NCBI RefSeq assembly: GCF_015680705.1
Contig: NZ_JADNYP010000007.1
Location: 186,001 to 250,000 of the forward strand
Length of the DNA stretch: 64,000 bases
Source: Pseudomonas fulva
Lineage (GTDB): Bacteria > Pseudomonadota > Gammaproteobacteria > Pseudomonadales > Pseudomonadaceae
Reading direction: 5' to 3'
The notes under the pieces are model-generated. The model was given only the letters and a program-made list of their open reading frames with translations. It was not told where the DNA came from and ran no database searches. The position numbers and the translations under genes were made by a program. This document shows positions 37,028-46,775 of the stretch, one piece after another (within the stretch, counting starts at the first letter, position 1; the number at the start of each line of letters is the position of its first letter).

Positions 37028-38908
37028 ATGCACCGTCGTCACCTGGTCACCGCCCTGCTCTGTCTGCCCTCGCCGCTCCTGGCTGCCGAAGCCAGCCGTG
37101 ACGAAGCGCTCAAGCTTCCCGACATGCTGGTCAGCGCCAGTCGCCAGGTCGAGCAGCGCAATGCCAGCAGCGCCGCCAGCACCGTCTTCACCCGCACCGA
37201 CATCGAACGCTTGCAGCCGAGCAGCCTTGCCGCGCTGCTGACGCGGGTGCCTGGTGTCCAGGTCGCCGCTACCGGCGGACGCGGCAGCTTGCCAGGGATA
37301 TTCATCCGTGGCACCAAGACCGCGCAGAGCCTGGTACTGGTCGATGGCGTGCGTATCGCCAACGCCACCTCCGCCGACAGCGGCCTGCAGTTTCTCGGGG
37401 TCGACCAGATCGAGCGGGTGGAAGTCCTGCGTGGCTCGCGCTCAGCGGTGTACGGCAGCGATGCGATCGGTGGGGTGATCCAGATCTTCACCCGGCGCGG
37501 CAACGGCAACGGGTTGCAACCCCGGCTGCGGGTCGCTGCCGGCAGCCAGCGGACTTGGCAGCGCAGCCTGGGCTTGTCCGGCGGGAATGGACAGACCCGC
37601 TTCAACCTGGGCGCCAGCCTCGATGAAACGGCGGGCATCGACGACAGCGGGCCGTCTTTCGCCAGTGATGCCGACCACGATGCCTACCGCAACAAGTCGG
37701 TGAGCCTCAGTGTTAGCCATCGCTTCGCCGAACGCTTCGAAACCGGGCTCAACCTGCTCGACAGTCATGGTCGCAGGGAATACGACAACCCGTTCGGCGG
37801 CTTCGATCCGGTCACCTTCGAAAGCTTCGGGCGCAAGCCCTACACCGATTTCACGGTCAGCAGCATCGGCACTTACCTCGATGGCCAGTTCAGTGAGCAG
37901 TGGCACTCCCGCCTGGAGCTGGGCCACAGCGAGAACCGTGACCGCAAACGGGACAAGCTGAGCGAGGAAAACAGCGTGTTCGACACCTATCGCGACCAGG
38001 CGACCTGGCAAAACGATCTGCTCGTGGATGAGCGCCATTCGGTGCTGCTGGGGCTCGACTGGTACCAGGACCGTGTACGCGGGACCACGGCATTCGACCA
38101 AGCCAGTCGCTGGAACCGCGCCGCGTTCATCCAGCATCGCTTCACGGGCGATGGCTTCTCTACCGAACTCGGCCTGCGCCGCGACCAGAACCAGCAATTC
38201 GGCGGCCAGACCACCTGGAGCGGCAGCTTCAGCGTGCCCCTGGACGCGGCCAACGACCTGCTGCTTTCCTACAGCGAAGGCTTTCGCGCGCCAACCTTCA
38301 ATGACCTGTACTACCCCTCATACAGCAACCCGCAGCTGGACCCGGAGCGCTCCAGAAGCTACGAGCTGCAATGGCGCAGCCAGCTTGGCGCCAACAGCCG
38401 TCTCGAGGCCTCGTTGTACCGGACCGACCTGCGCGACGCGATCGTCTTCGGTGAGGGCTCGATCCCGCGCAATGTCGCCTCGGCGCGGATCGACGGCTTC
38501 GAGCTGGCCGCGAGCGGGCAATGGGCCGGCTGGCAAGGGCAATTGGGCCTGGCGGTGATCGATCCACGGGACCGCGACAGCGGCCACACCTTGGCGCGCA
38601 GGGCCCGACGCACGGTGAGCCTGGACCTGGACCGGCAGTTCGGTCGTTTCGGCGCAGGTATCGGCTGGCAGGCAGTCAGCAGCAGCCATGACGACGAGGC
38701 CAATCGCAAGCGCATCGGTGGCCATGGTTTGCTGGGCCTGCGTGGCAGCTGGAAGGCCAATGAGGACGTACGGCTGGACCTGAAGCTCGACAACCTGCTG
38801 GACAAGGCTTACCAACGCGCACTCTACAGCCATGACGGCGACGACCACGGTTATCGCGAAGAACGCCGCAGCTGGCTGCTGAGCCTTACCTGGACGCCGG
38901 CACTGTAG
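37028..38908 (+). CDS. btuB: TonB-dependent vitamin B12 receptor BtuB
   Basis: A 626-residue outer-membrane cobalamin receptor. It has a signal peptide (HLVTALLCLPSPLLAAEA), a TonB-box-like LPDMLVSASR, a plug (FTRTDIERLQPSSLAALLTRVPG, LVDGVRI, DQIERVEVLRGSRSAVYGSDAIGG) and a barrel that ends in LSLTWTPAL rather than a terminal Phe. Family assignment rests on size, the plug motifs and the neighbouring BtuF-like gene, which overlaps its 3' end on the other strand. Together they would bring in B12 for the EutBC lyase and other enzymes. Confidence 0.9.
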   Translation: MHRRHLVTALLCLPSPLLAAEASRDEALKLPDMLVSASRQVEQRNASSAASTVFTRTDIERLQPSSLAALLTRVPGVQVAATGGRGSLPGIFIRGTKTAQSLVLVDGVRIANATSADSGLQFLGVDQIERVEVLRGSRSAVYGSDAIGGVIQIFTRRGNGNGLQPRLRVAAGSQRTWQRSLGLSGGNGQTRFNLGASLDETAGIDDSGPSFASDADHDAYRNKSVSLSVSHRFAERFETGLNLLDSHGRREYDNPFGGFDPVTFESFGRKPYTDFTVSSIGTYLDGQFSEQWHSRLELGHSENRDRKRDKLSEENSVFDTYRDQATWQNDLLVDERHSVLLGLDWYQDRVRGTTAFDQASRWNRAAFIQHRFTGDGFSTELGLRRDQNQQFGGQTTWSGSFSVPLDAANDLLLSYSEGFRAPTFNDLYYPSYSNPQLDPERSRSYELQWRSQLGANSRLEASLYRTDLRDAIVFGEGSIPRNVASARIDGFELAASGQWAGWQGQLGLAVIDPRDRDSGHTLARRARRTVSLDLDRQFGRFGAGIGWQAVSSSHDDEANRKRIGGHGLLGLRGSWKANEDVRLDLKLDNLLDKAYQRALYSHDGDDHGYREERRSWLLSLTWTPAL

Positions 38909-39698
38909 CCTCCAGCAGGGCGCACAGGCGCGCCGTGGCATCGATCATCTGCCCACTCGGACGCTCCAGCCCCTTGTCAGGCACCACCAGCAAATGCCCA
39001 TTTGCCACGGCCTTCAGGCTTGGCCAGGCGTTCCAGGCTTCGAGCTGCCTGGCTTCGCCGGCGAGGATGATGTCCGGATCACGCTGCAGGACGGTTTCCA
39101 CGTTGACTTGCGGTGCCGGCTGGCGCAGGTCGGCAAACACGTTTCGGGCGCCACACACCGCCAGGGCATCGCTGACGATCTGCCGGCCACCGAGGGTATA
39201 CAGGGGCTGGTCCCAGACCTGATAGAAGACCTGCAAGGGCTGCGCGCGGGCAAAGCGCTGGCGCAAGTGAGCCAGCCGCTCGCGCAGCTGTGCGGTGTAC
39301 CGTCGGCCTTGTTCCTCCCGGCCGATGCGGCTGGCGATCGCACCGATCTGCTCGATCAACTGCTCCAGGTCGTGCGGCTCGGCGCTGAACACGGCAATGC
39401 CCAGGCGCCTCAATTGATCGCGCTGGGCGGGCGTCACGCTGTCGGGCCATAGCAGCAGCAGGTCGGGCTGGAGACTGAGCAGACGCTCTAGATCGAGCTG
39501 ACCGTACTGGCCCACCGAAGGCAGCTCGCTCACCGAAGAGGGTCGCGGCCCGGCATCGAGCACGCCTACCAGCAGGTCGGCGGCGCCCAGTTCGAGGACG
39601 ATCTCGGTCATCGATGGCGCCAGGCTCACCACCCGGGGCGCGGCGCTGGCCACGGTGGCACAGAAAAGAGCGGCCAGCAGCAGCGACAGGCGGATCAA
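38886..39698 (-). CDS. Cobalamin-binding periplasmic protein, BtuF-like
   Basis: A 270-residue periplasmic-binding protein of the helical-backbone metal-receptor family. It has a signal peptide (MIRLSLLLAALFCATVASA), RVVSLAPSMTEIVLELGA, VGQYGQLDLERLLSLQPDLLL and the C-terminal PSGQMIDATARL. The position next to btuB supports cobalamin, though siderophore or other chelate binding is possible. No BtuCD genes are here. The only start in this frame near the signal peptide is TTG 39698. Its 3' end overlaps the btuB end by 23 bases, tail to tail. Confidence 0.82.
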   Translation of the reverse strand: MIRLSLLLAALFCATVASAAPRVVSLAPSMTEIVLELGAADLLVGVLDAGPRPSSVSELPSVGQYGQLDLERLLSLQPDLLLLWPDSVTPAQRDQLRRLGIAVFSAEPHDLEQLIEQIGAIASRIGREEQGRRYTAQLRERLAHLRQRFARAQPLQVFYQVWDQPLYTLGGRQIVSDALAVCGARNVFADLRQPAPQVNVETVLQRDPDIILAGEARQLEAWNAWPSLKAVANGHLLVVPDKGLERPSGQMIDATARLCALLEATVPASR

Positions 39699-39750
39699 GA
39701 TGCAAGGCTCGCCAGGCCGCGAGGCTGGTCCAGCGCAGCCCCGCCGCTAG

Positions 39751-40368
39751 TCACGCCCGCGGCACCTCGCCCTGATGTTCGTTGCCCATCATGTGGCCGA
39801 GCTTGCCGGCCTTGGTCGCCAGGTAGTGGCGGTTGTGCGGGTTGTGCCCGGTATGCAGCGGCACGCGCTCGGCCACGGCGATGCCCATGCCGCCCAAGGC
39901 CTTGACCTTGCGTGGGTTGTTGGTCATCAGGCGCAGGGATTTCACTCCGAGGTGCTCGAGCATCGGCAGGCAGATGCCATAGTCCCGCTGATCGGCGGCG
40001 AAGCCCAGCCGCTCGTTGGCCTCGACGGTATCGGCGCCGCCATCTTGCAGCTCGTAGGCGCGGATCTTGTTCAGCAGGCCGATGCCGCGGCCTTCCTGGC
40101 GCAGGTACAGCAGCACGCCTCGACCTTCGCGGGCGATCGCCTGCAACGCCGCCTCGAGCTGCGAACCGCAGTCGCAGCGCTGGCTGAACAGGGCATCGCC
40201 GGTCAGGCATTCGGAGTGCAGCCGCCCCAGTACCGGCTCGCCATCGGCCACGTCACCCAGGCTGAGCGCTACGTGCTCGCGGCCAGTCGCCTCGTCGAGG
40301 AAACCGTGCATGGTGAAGGTCGCGAAGGGGGTCGGTAGTTTGGAGGCGGCGACGAAGACGACGGGCAC
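39751..40368 (-). CDS. ribA: GTP cyclohydrolase II RibA
   Basis: Zinc enzyme that opens GTP and releases formate and pyrophosphate, the first step of flavin synthesis. The 205-residue protein carries the three zinc ligands Cys54, Cys65 and Cys67 in [19 protein letters not shown] and the [16 protein letters not shown] catalytic stretch, then [12 protein letters not shown] start it at GTG 40368 because CAGGAG precedes it by six bases, and this gives the same length as other RibA proteins. An ATG at 40401 would add 11 residues. Confidence 0.96.
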   Translation of the reverse strand: MPVVFVAASKLPTPFATFTMHGFLDEATGREHVALSLGDVADGEPVLGRLHSECLTGDALFSQRCDCGSQLEAALQAIAREGRGVLLYLRQEGRGIGLLNKIRAYELQDGGADTVEANERLGFAADQRDYGICLPMLEHLGVKSLRLMTNNPRKVKALGGMGIAVAERVPLHTGHNPHNRHYLATKAGKLGHMMGNEHQGEVPRA

Positions 40369-40513
40369 GTTGTGCTCCTGATTGATAACTTGGAATTTCA
40401 CGTGGGGCGATTGTATCAGCAGGTTGCGACCCGTGCGCGGCCTGAATACCGGAGCATCTTATCGAAAGATTCGATAGTCATGCCGTGCCGTCCAGGATAC
40501 GCGGCGATGGCCG

Positions 40514-41260
40514 TCAGTATGGCTGGCTGTCGAGCGTGAATGGATAAGGCTGTCGCCAGCGTTCGAAGATCGGTCTGAGCTCGCCGCTGCGCACCAGCGC
40601 TTCCATCCGTTGGTCGAACAAGTCGCGCAGCGCCCGGCCTTTTGCATTGTGGCCGAAAGCCAGGTACAGCGGCAGCTCGGCGACGTGGCTGCGGCGGAAC
40701 ATCGATTTGTCGGGCGCCAGCCCGAGGACATGGTCCACTTCGGTCAAGGCATCGATGTAGTAGTCCGCCCGGCCGTGCCGGAGCATCGACACGATACCGT
40801 CGCGCCGCTGGATCTCGCGAAACTCCCGAACGTTGGGCAGGTACTTGTCGTATTCGTAGCCCCGCACCCAGGCCAGACGGTACTGCCCGAGGGTTTCCAA
40901 GGTCGGCTCGGGCCGACTGGCAAGGCCCAGGGCATAGATATGGTCCACGTCGAAGTGCCATCGAGGATACAGGTTGTCGGCATTCTCTTGTCTGTAGGAG
41001 CCCACCCAGGCATCCACCTCGCCGCGCCTGACCAGGCCGATGGCGCGGCTGTAGGGCGCACTCTGCACGCTGACGTTCACTCCGGCCGGCTCGAAGACCT
41101 TGCGCAGCACATCCCAGGCCAGGCCGGTGCCATCGGCGTTGGTGTAGTCCAGCCACGCTTCGCTGGCCAGGCGGACCTGCTCGTGCAATGCCCGAGGTTC
41201 AGCCAGGACGCTGCTGCCAGTCAGTACCGCGACGATGAGCAGCAGCCCCCTGATGAACAT
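40514..41260 (-). CDS. Substrate-binding protein, SBP_bac_3-like, operon tail
   Basis: A 248-residue secreted protein (signal MFIRGLLLIVAVLTGSSVLA) of the polar amino-acid binding-protein type, with the fold recognised by SEAWLDYTNADGTGLAWD, RAIGLVRRGEVDAWVG and HVAELPLYLAFG. It lacks ABC permease or ATPase neighbours. It follows pgpA by 15 bases with a strong AAGGAG, so it is the last gene of the nrdR-rib operon. Such isolated binding proteins may be sensors or orphans. Ligand is unknown. Confidence 0.83.
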   Translation of the reverse strand: MFIRGLLLIVAVLTGSSVLAEPRALHEQVRLASEAWLDYTNADGTGLAWDVLRKVFEPAGVNVSVQSAPYSRAIGLVRRGEVDAWVGSYRQENADNLYPRWHFDVDHIYALGLASRPEPTLETLGQYRLAWVRGYEYDKYLPNVREFREIQRRDGIVSMLRHGRADYYIDALTEVDHVLGLAPDKSMFRRSHVAELPLYLAFGHNAKGRALRDLFDQRMEALVRSGELRPIFERWRQPYPFTLDSQPY

Positions 41261-41275
41261 GGGTCGCTCCTTGGC

Positions 41276-41779
41276 TCAGGCAAGCATCCAGACCAGGACC
41301 TGCATGCCGAGCCAGGCGAACACGCCAGCCAGCACATCGTCGAGCATGATGCCTACCCCACCGTGTACATGCCGGTCGATCCAGCGGATCGGCCAAGGCT
41401 TGAGGATGTCGAAGAAACGAAACATGAGAAAGCCCGCCAGCAGCCAGAGCCAGCCTTCGGGAACCAGCCACAAGGTGATCCACATGCCGACCATCTCGTC
41501 CCAGACGATGCCTTCATGGTCATGCACGCGCAGGTCGGTGGCCACCTTGCCGCACAGCCAGAAGCCGAACAGCATGGTCAGCCCCAGCAGCAGCCAGTAG
41601 CCCCAGTCGGGCAGCATCTGCCACAACGGCACGAACGGCAGCGCCACCAGCGAGCCCCAGGTGCCGGGCGCCTTGGGAATGGTGCCGGAGCCGAACCCGA
41701 AGGCAATGAAATGCCACGGGTTGCGCCAGACCGAAGGCGGGACGAATTCCGCGGGCACCTGGTTGGGGTGGTCGGTCAT
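41276..41779 (-). CDS. pgpA: Phosphatidylglycerophosphatase A
   Basis: Dephosphorylates phosphatidylglycerol phosphate to phosphatidylglycerol, in the inner membrane. The 167-residue protein starts MTDHPNQVPAEF and has the family core FGFGSGTIPKAPGTWGSL, DHEGIVWDEMVGMW and FDILKPWPIRWID, with several membrane segments. Its ATG overlaps the thiL stop by 4 bases. Confidence 0.94.
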   Translation of the reverse strand: MTDHPNQVPAEFVPPSVWRNPWHFIAFGFGSGTIPKAPGTWGSLVALPFVPLWQMLPDWGYWLLLGLTMLFGFWLCGKVATDLRVHDHEGIVWDEMVGMWITLWLVPEGWLWLLAGFLMFRFFDILKPWPIRWIDRHVHGGVGIMLDDVLAGVFAWLGMQVLVWMLA

Positions 41780-42741
41780 GGTGTCTCCCTGAAATGTTGA
41801 TAGCCCCGTTGCCTGGGGGTGATGTCCTGGCCCTGATGGTCGCGCAGGCAGACACCCTGCCCGTCGAGGACACGACCGATGACATGCACCGGCCAACCGC
41901 CGTCGCGTAGCAAGGATAGCCGGGCCGGCGGCAGGCTGAAGGCCAGCACGTAGTCGTCGCCGCCGCTGAGCGCCGCCTGCAGGGCGCCGGCCTGCCCCAG
42001 CAACCCTTGCAGGGCAGCAGACAGCGGCACCTGGTCGGCGTTCACCTCCAGACACACGCCGGAAGCCTTGGCGATGTGCGCGCAGTCGGCCAGCAGGCCG
42101 TCGGAAATGTCCAGAGCCGCCGTCGCCTGTCCCCGCAGCACCTGGCCCAGCGCCAGTTGCGGCGTGGGCGACCAGTAGTGGGCGAGCAGCGGATCGGCCA
42201 GCACTGGCTCGGCTTGCCGTTGCCCGAGCACCAGCGGCAAGGCGCCAGCGGCGTTGCCCAGTTCGCCACCCACGCACAGCAGGTCGCCGACCCGGGCGCC
42301 GCTGCGCAGCAATGCCTGCCCTGCCGGGACGCGACCGAACACGGTCATGGTGATGCTCAAGGGGCCGCGCGTGGTATCGCCACCGACCAGGCGCAGGTCG
42401 CAGCGCCGGGCCATGCGGTTCAGGCCATCGGCATAGCGCCGCAGCCAGTCGCTGGCGACCTCCGGCAAGGTCAGCGCCAGGGTGAAACCGATGGGCGTCG
42501 CGCCCATGGCGGCAAGATCGCTGGCCGCGACGGCGAGCGAGCGCTGGCCAAGCAGCAGCGGATCGCAGCGCTCGGGAAAATGGATGCCGGCGACCAGGGT
42601 ATCGGTGGAGACCGCCAGCCGTTCGCCGGCGGGCAATTGGAGCAGTGCGCAATCATCGCCGATGCCCAGCTCCACCCCCTCGCCGCCTTGCGCGCAAGGC
42701 GCGGCGGCGAAGAAGCGGCTGATCAGCTCGAACTCACCCAT
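41776..42741 (-). CDS. thiL: Thiamine-monophosphate kinase ThiL
   Basis: ATP-dependent phosphorylation of thiamine phosphate to thiamine diphosphate. The 321 residues show GIGDDCALLQLPAGERLAVS, the metal site, AASDLAAMGATPIGFTLAL and LDISDGLLADCAHIAK. It overlaps pgpA downstream by 4 bases and follows nusB after 17 bases. Thiamine diphosphate is used by Dxs, encoded elsewhere in the window. Confidence 0.96.
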   Translation of the reverse strand: MGEFELISRFFAAAPCAQGGEGVELGIGDDCALLQLPAGERLAVSTDTLVAGIHFPERCDPLLLGQRSLAVAASDLAAMGATPIGFTLALTLPEVASDWLRRYADGLNRMARRCDLRLVGGDTTRGPLSITMTVFGRVPAGQALLRSGARVGDLLCVGGELGNAAGALPLVLGQRQAEPVLADPLLAHYWSPTPQLALGQVLRGQATAALDISDGLLADCAHIAKASGVCLEVNADQVPLSAALQGLLGQAGALQAALSGGDDYVLAFSLPPARLSLLRDGGWPVHVIGRVLDGQGVCLRDHQGQDITPRQRGYQHFRETP

Positions 42742-42758
42742 GCCTGGTCAGCGCCAGC

Positions 42759-43259
42759 TCAGCGCCGCGCAGCCTTGACTTCGACTTCGCGCAGGCGCGG
42801 TGCGAGCTTGTCCAGCACGCCGTTGACGAACTTGTGGCCATCGGTGGCACCGAAGACCTTGGCCAGTTCCACGCCTTCGTTGATGACCACGCGGTAGGGA
42901 ACGTCGATGCGCTTGAGCAGCTCCCAGGTGGACAGGCGCAGGACCGCCAGCTCGACCGGGTCCAGCTCGTCCAGGGCCAGGTCCAGGCAAGGCGCCAGGG
43001 CACTGTCGATTTCACCCTTGCTCGCCGGCACGCCGTGCAGGATCTCGCGGAAGTAGGCGCCATCGATATCGGAAAAATCGTTGTCGACCCGGAACTGCGC
43101 TTCGATCTCGTTCAGCGAATGCTTGGCCATGTGCCATTGGTAGAGCGCCTGGGTGGCGAGCTTGCGGGCTTCGCGACGCTTGGCGCTCTTGGACGGCTTG
43201 CCGGCATCCGCAGGTTTCGGATCGCGCGGGTTGAAACGATCACTTTCGTCGCTAATCAC
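42759..43259 (-). CDS. nusB: Transcription antitermination factor NusB
   Basis: Binds NusE and boxA in rRNA antitermination. 166 residues, with [18 protein letters not shown] and [33 protein letters not shown] (family core) and a Pro/Lys-rich N-terminal extension typical of Pseudomonas. It starts at GTG 43259, overlapping the ribH stop (GTGA), so it is coupled to ribH. Confidence 0.96.
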   Translation of the reverse strand: MISDESDRFNPRDPKPADAGKPSKSAKRREARKLATQALYQWHMAKHSLNEIEAQFRVDNDFSDIDGAYFREILHGVPASKGEIDSALAPCLDLALDELDPVELAVLRLSTWELLKRIDVPYRVVINEGVELAKVFGATDGHKFVNGVLDKLAPRLREVEVKAARR

Positions 43260-43732
43260 TTGGCCTCCAACTGCGCCAGCAGGCTGACCATTTCCAGGGC
43301 GGACAGGGCCGCTTCGGCGCCTTTGTTGCCAGCCTTGGTGCCGGATCGCTCGATGGCCTGCTCGATGGAGTCGACGGTCAGGACGCCGAACGCCACCGGA
43401 ACGCCGAACTCCATGGACACCTGGGCCAGGCCCTTGGTGCATTCGCCCGCCACGTATTCGAAGTGCGGGGTGCCGCCACGGATCACCGCGCCCAGGGCGA
43501 TGATGGCGTCATATTCGCCTTGCTGGGCGACCTTCTGGGCCACCAGCGGGATCTCGAAGGCGCCCGGTGCGCGGATGATGGTGATCTCGCTTTCGTTCAC
43601 GCCATGGCGAACCAGGGCGTCCACGGCACCGCTCACCAGGCTTTCGACGACGAAGCTGTTGAAGCGGCCAACCACCAAGGCATAGCGACCTTTGGGGGCG
43701 ATGAAGGTACCTTCGATGGTCTTCAGGGTCAT
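43256..43732 (-). CDS. ribH: 6,7-Dimethyl-8-ribityllumazine synthase RibH
   Basis: Joins the pyrimidine intermediate and the RibB product into lumazine, the last step before riboflavin synthase. The 158 residues show [33 protein letters not shown], and [12 protein letters not shown] with catalytic His. ATG 43732 has GGAATG upstream. It lies between ribBA and nusB. Confidence 0.97.
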   Translation of the reverse strand: MTLKTIEGTFIAPKGRYALVVGRFNSFVVESLVSGAVDALVRHGVNESEITIIRAPGAFEIPLVAQKVAQQGEYDAIIALGAVIRGGTPHFEYVAGECTKGLAQVSMEFGVPVAFGVLTVDSIEQAIERSGTKAGNKGAEAALSALEMVSLLAQLEAK

Positions 43733-43824
43733 TCCGGTGTTCTCATCTTTAAAGAGCGAGGCCGCCAGCGAGCGGCCTGCGAAAGGTTTCGACACGAGCA
43801 TGCAATGGCGCCAGGGCGCCGCCG

Positions 43825-44916
43825 TCACTCGGAGGGCAGGTATTCTACAACTTCCAGATCGAATCCGGATATCGCGTTGAACTTCATCGGCGAACTCATC
43901 AGGCGCATCTTGCGCACGCCCAGGTCGCGCAGGATCTGCGAGCCGGCACCGACGGTGCTGTAGGTGGTCGGGGTCTTGGGCTGGGCCTGGCCAGTCGTCT
44001 CGCGAATGTGCGCCAGCAGGGCGTCGCCATCGAGCGGGTGCCCCAGCAGCAGCACCACGCCACTGCCGGCCTCGGCCACGGCCGACATCGCCGCGCGCAG
44101 GCTCCAGCGCCCCGGGCTCTTGACCAGCAGCAGGTCGCGCAGCGGGTCCATGTTGTGCACGCGCACCAGCGTCGGTTCCTCGGTACGGATCTCGCCAAGG
44201 GTCAGCGCCATGTGCACGTCGCCTTCCACCGCGTCGCGGTAGGTGACCAGGTTGAACTGGCCGAGCTCGGTGTCCAGCGACTGCTCGCTCACGCGCTGCA
44301 CGGTGCGCTCGTGGATCATGCGGTAGTGGATCAGGTCGGCGATGGTGCCGATGCGGATGCCGTGCTCGGCGGCGAAGGCTTCCAGCTCAGGGCGACGCGC
44401 CATGGTGCCGTCGTCGTTCATGACCTCGCAGATCACGCCGCTGGGCTCGAAGCCGGCCATGCGCGCCAGGTCGCAGGCAGCCTCGGTGTGGCCTGCGCGG
44501 GCCAGCACGCCGCCGGGCTGGGCCATCAGCGGGAAGATATGCCCAGGGCTGACGATGTCCTCGGCCTTGGCGTCCCGGGCGGTGGCGGCCTGCACGGTGC
44601 GCGCGCGGTCGGCCGCGGAGATGCCGGTGGTCACGCCTTCGGCGGCCTCGATCGACACGGTGAACTTGGTGCCGAAGCCCGAGCCATTGCGCGGTGCCAT
44701 CAGCGGCAGCCTGAGCGTTTCGCAGCGCTCGCGGGTCATCGGCATGCAGATCAGGCCACGGGCATGCTTGGCCATGAAGTTGATGTGCTCGGCCTGGCAG
44801 CATTCGGCCGCCATGATGATGTCGCCTTCGTTCTCGCGGTCTTCGTCATCCATGAGGATGACCATCTTGCCCTGGCGGATGTCTTCCACCAGCTCTTCGA
44901 TACTATCGAGCGCCAC
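43825..44916 (-). CDS. ribBA: RibB fused to degenerate RibA-like domain (RibBX-type)
   Basis: A 363-residue protein. Residues 1-200 are a complete 3,4-dihydroxy-2-butanone 4-phosphate synthase ([47 protein letters not shown]). Residues 205-363 resemble GTP cyclohydrolase II but have lost its zinc cysteines: where RibA reads [16 protein letters not shown], this reads [17 protein letters not shown]. The RQEGRG stretch is LLGHPLDG instead. The second domain cannot be an active cyclohydrolase, which fits the separate ribA gene. Such RibB-X fusions are known in Proteobacteria. Start GTG 44916 has AAGGGGG upstream. Confidence 0.95.
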   Translation of the reverse strand: MALDSIEELVEDIRQGKMVILMDDEDRENEGDIIMAAECCQAEHINFMAKHARGLICMPMTRERCETLRLPLMAPRNGSGFGTKFTVSIEAAEGVTTGISAADRARTVQAATARDAKAEDIVSPGHIFPLMAQPGGVLARAGHTEAACDLARMAGFEPSGVICEVMNDDGTMARRPELEAFAAEHGIRIGTIADLIHYRMIHERTVQRVSEQSLDTELGQFNLVTYRDAVEGDVHMALTLGEIRTEEPTLVRVHNMDPLRDLLLVKSPGRWSLRAAMSAVAEAGSGVVLLLGHPLDGDALLAHIRETTGQAQPKTPTTYSTVGAGSQILRDLGVRKMRLMSSPMKFNAISGFDLEVVEYLPSE

Positions 44917-44934
44917 GCGGCACCCCCTTCTCAA

Positions 44935-45600
44935 TCAGGATTTCAGGTAGCCGTTGGCGGCCAGGAAGCTTTCGGTGATGCCGCTGCCCTTGCTCGGCTC
45001 GGCGGCCTTGTCGCCCAGCAGCAGGCGCTCCAGGTAACGGGCCAGCAAGTCGACCTCGAGGTTGATCCGACGCCCTGGACGATAGTCGGCCATGATGGTT
45101 TCGGACAGGGTGTGCGGGACGATGGTCAGCTCGAACTCGGCGCCATCGACCTGGTTGACCGTCAGGCTGGTGCCATCGACGGTGATAGAGCCCTTGTGGG
45201 CGATGTACTTGGCCAGTTCCCTGGGCGCACGCACGCGGAACTGGATGGCGCGCGCATTATCGCTGCGCGAGATGATTTCGCCGACGCCATCGACATGGCC
45301 ACTGACCAGGTGCCCGCCCAGGCGGGTATTGGGCGTCAGCGCCTTCTCCAGGTTCACCCGGCTGCCGCTTCGCAGATCGTCGAAGGCGGTACGCGCCAAG
45401 GTCTCGCGGCTGACATCGGCCCAGAAGCCGTCGCCTGGCAGCTCGACCGCGGTCAGACAGACGCCATTGACGGCGATGCTGTCGCCCAGCTTGACGTCGC
45501 CCAGGTCGAGCTTGCCGGTCTGGACATGCACACGGAAGTCCCCGCCCTTGGGGTTCAAGCTGCCGATGGTGCCGATGGATTCGATGATGCCTGTGAACAT
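44935..45600 (-). CDS. ribE: Riboflavin synthase alpha subunit RibE (RibC)
   Basis: Dismutates two lumazine molecules to riboflavin. The 221-residue protein has the duplicated barrel: N-terminal MFTGIIESIGTIGSL with GDSIAVNGVCLTAVEL, and the second copy with IAHKGSITVDGTSLTVNQV. Some nomenclatures call this ribC. ribBA follows by 18 bases. Confidence 0.97.
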   Translation of the reverse strand: MFTGIIESIGTIGSLNPKGGDFRVHVQTGKLDLGDVKLGDSIAVNGVCLTAVELPGDGFWADVSRETLARTAFDDLRSGSRVNLEKALTPNTRLGGHLVSGHVDGVGEIISRSDNARAIQFRVRAPRELAKYIAHKGSITVDGTSLTVNQVDGAEFELTIVPHTLSETIMADYRPGRRINLEVDLLARYLERLLLGDKAAEPSKGSGITESFLAANGYLKS

Positions 45601-45642
45601 GAGTCTTCCTCGAAAGCAGGGCGGCGTGCCGCAAGTCTGCGA

Positions 45643-46773
45643 TTATACCGTGCGGGCTGGCAAGGGAATGGCCGTGATCCGCCAGTCATCGCCGACGGCA
45701 CGCATCTGGGTGATCTTCAACCTCGGCGCCTCGCTCATCCGCTGCAAAGGCCAGTCGAGCAGCGGCCGGGCCTGGGAGCCGAGGAAGGTACCGGCCACGA
45801 ACAGCTGGTATTCGTCGACCAGCCCCAGGCGGGCGAAGGCACCGGCCAGCCCGGCACCGGCCTCGAGCAATACCTCGTTGACGCCGCGCGCCGCCAGCGT
45901 GCGCAACAGTGCCGACAGGTCTACCCGGCCCTCGGCGTCTGGCAGGCTGAGCAGCTCGTGACCGGCTTCGGCGTAGCGCGGGTCGCCATCTTCGGCGGTC
46001 GCCACCAGCGCCGGCCCGGCCTGGAAGAACGGCGCCTCGAGCGGCAGCCGCAGGCGGCTGTCGACCAGCACCCGCAGCACAGGACGCGACATGGCCAGGG
46101 CGGTGGTCTCAGGATCCAGCCCGAGCTCGGCGGCGCGCACGGTCATCCTGGCCGAGTCGGCCAGCACGCTCGTCGCGCTGGTCAGCACCACGCTGGAGCG
46201 GGCGCGCAGGCGCTGCACCGCGGCGCGTGCGGCGGGCCCGGTGATCCACTGGCTTTCGCCGCTGGCCATGGCCGTGCGCCCGTCCAGGCTCATGGCCAGC
46301 TTGGCCCGCACATAGGGCAGCCCCTGTTCCATGCGCTTGAGAAAACCAGGGTTGAGCGCGCGGGCCTCGCTCTCCAGCACGCCGCTGCTCACCTCGATGC
46401 CCGCCTGGGCCAGGCGCCGCAGCCCGCGGCCCGCGACCTGGGGGTTCGGGTCCTGCATGGCCGCGACGACCCGGCCCACGCCGGCCTGGACCAGCGCCTC
46501 GGCGCACGGCGGCGTGCGCCCATGATGGCTGCACGGTTCGAGGGTCACGTAGGCGCAAGCGCCACGCGCACGCTCGCCCGCCTGGCGCAGGGCATGGACT
46601 TCGGCATGGGGCTCGCCGGCACGCACGTGCCAGCCTTCGCCGACCACTTCGCCGTCACGCACGATCACACAGCCGACACGGGGATTGGGATGGGTGCTGT
46701 ACTGGCCCTTGCGTGCCAGCTCGAGGGCTCGCGCCATGTAGTGGGCGTCGAGGATGGCGGTCTGCTGGGTCAT
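45643..46773 (-). CDS. ribD: Bifunctional deaminase/reductase RibD
   Basis: Deaminates and then reduces the RibA product in flavin synthesis. The 376-residue protein has the zinc deaminase site (HAEVHAL with PCSHHGRTPPC) at its N-terminus and the NADPH-dependent reductase half with YVRAKLAMSLDGRTAMASGESQWI and VNEVLLEAGAGLAGAF. ATG 46773 starts it. A GTG at 46779, overlapping the nrdR stop, is also possible. Confidence 0.96.
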   Translation of the reverse strand: MTQQTAILDAHYMARALELARKGQYSTHPNPRVGCVIVRDGEVVGEGWHVRAGEPHAEVHALRQAGERARGACAYVTLEPCSHHGRTPPCAEALVQAGVGRVVAAMQDPNPQVAGRGLRRLAQAGIEVSSGVLESEARALNPGFLKRMEQGLPYVRAKLAMSLDGRTAMASGESQWITGPAARAAVQRLRARSSVVLTSATSVLADSARMTVRAAELGLDPETTALAMSRPVLRVLVDSRLRLPLEAPFFQAGPALVATAEDGDPRYAEAGHELLSLPDAEGRVDLSALLRTLAARGVNEVLLEAGAGLAGAFARLGLVDEYQLFVAGTFLGSQARPLLDWPLQRMSEAPRLKITQMRAVGDDWRITAIPLPARTV

Positions 46774-46775
46774 GC

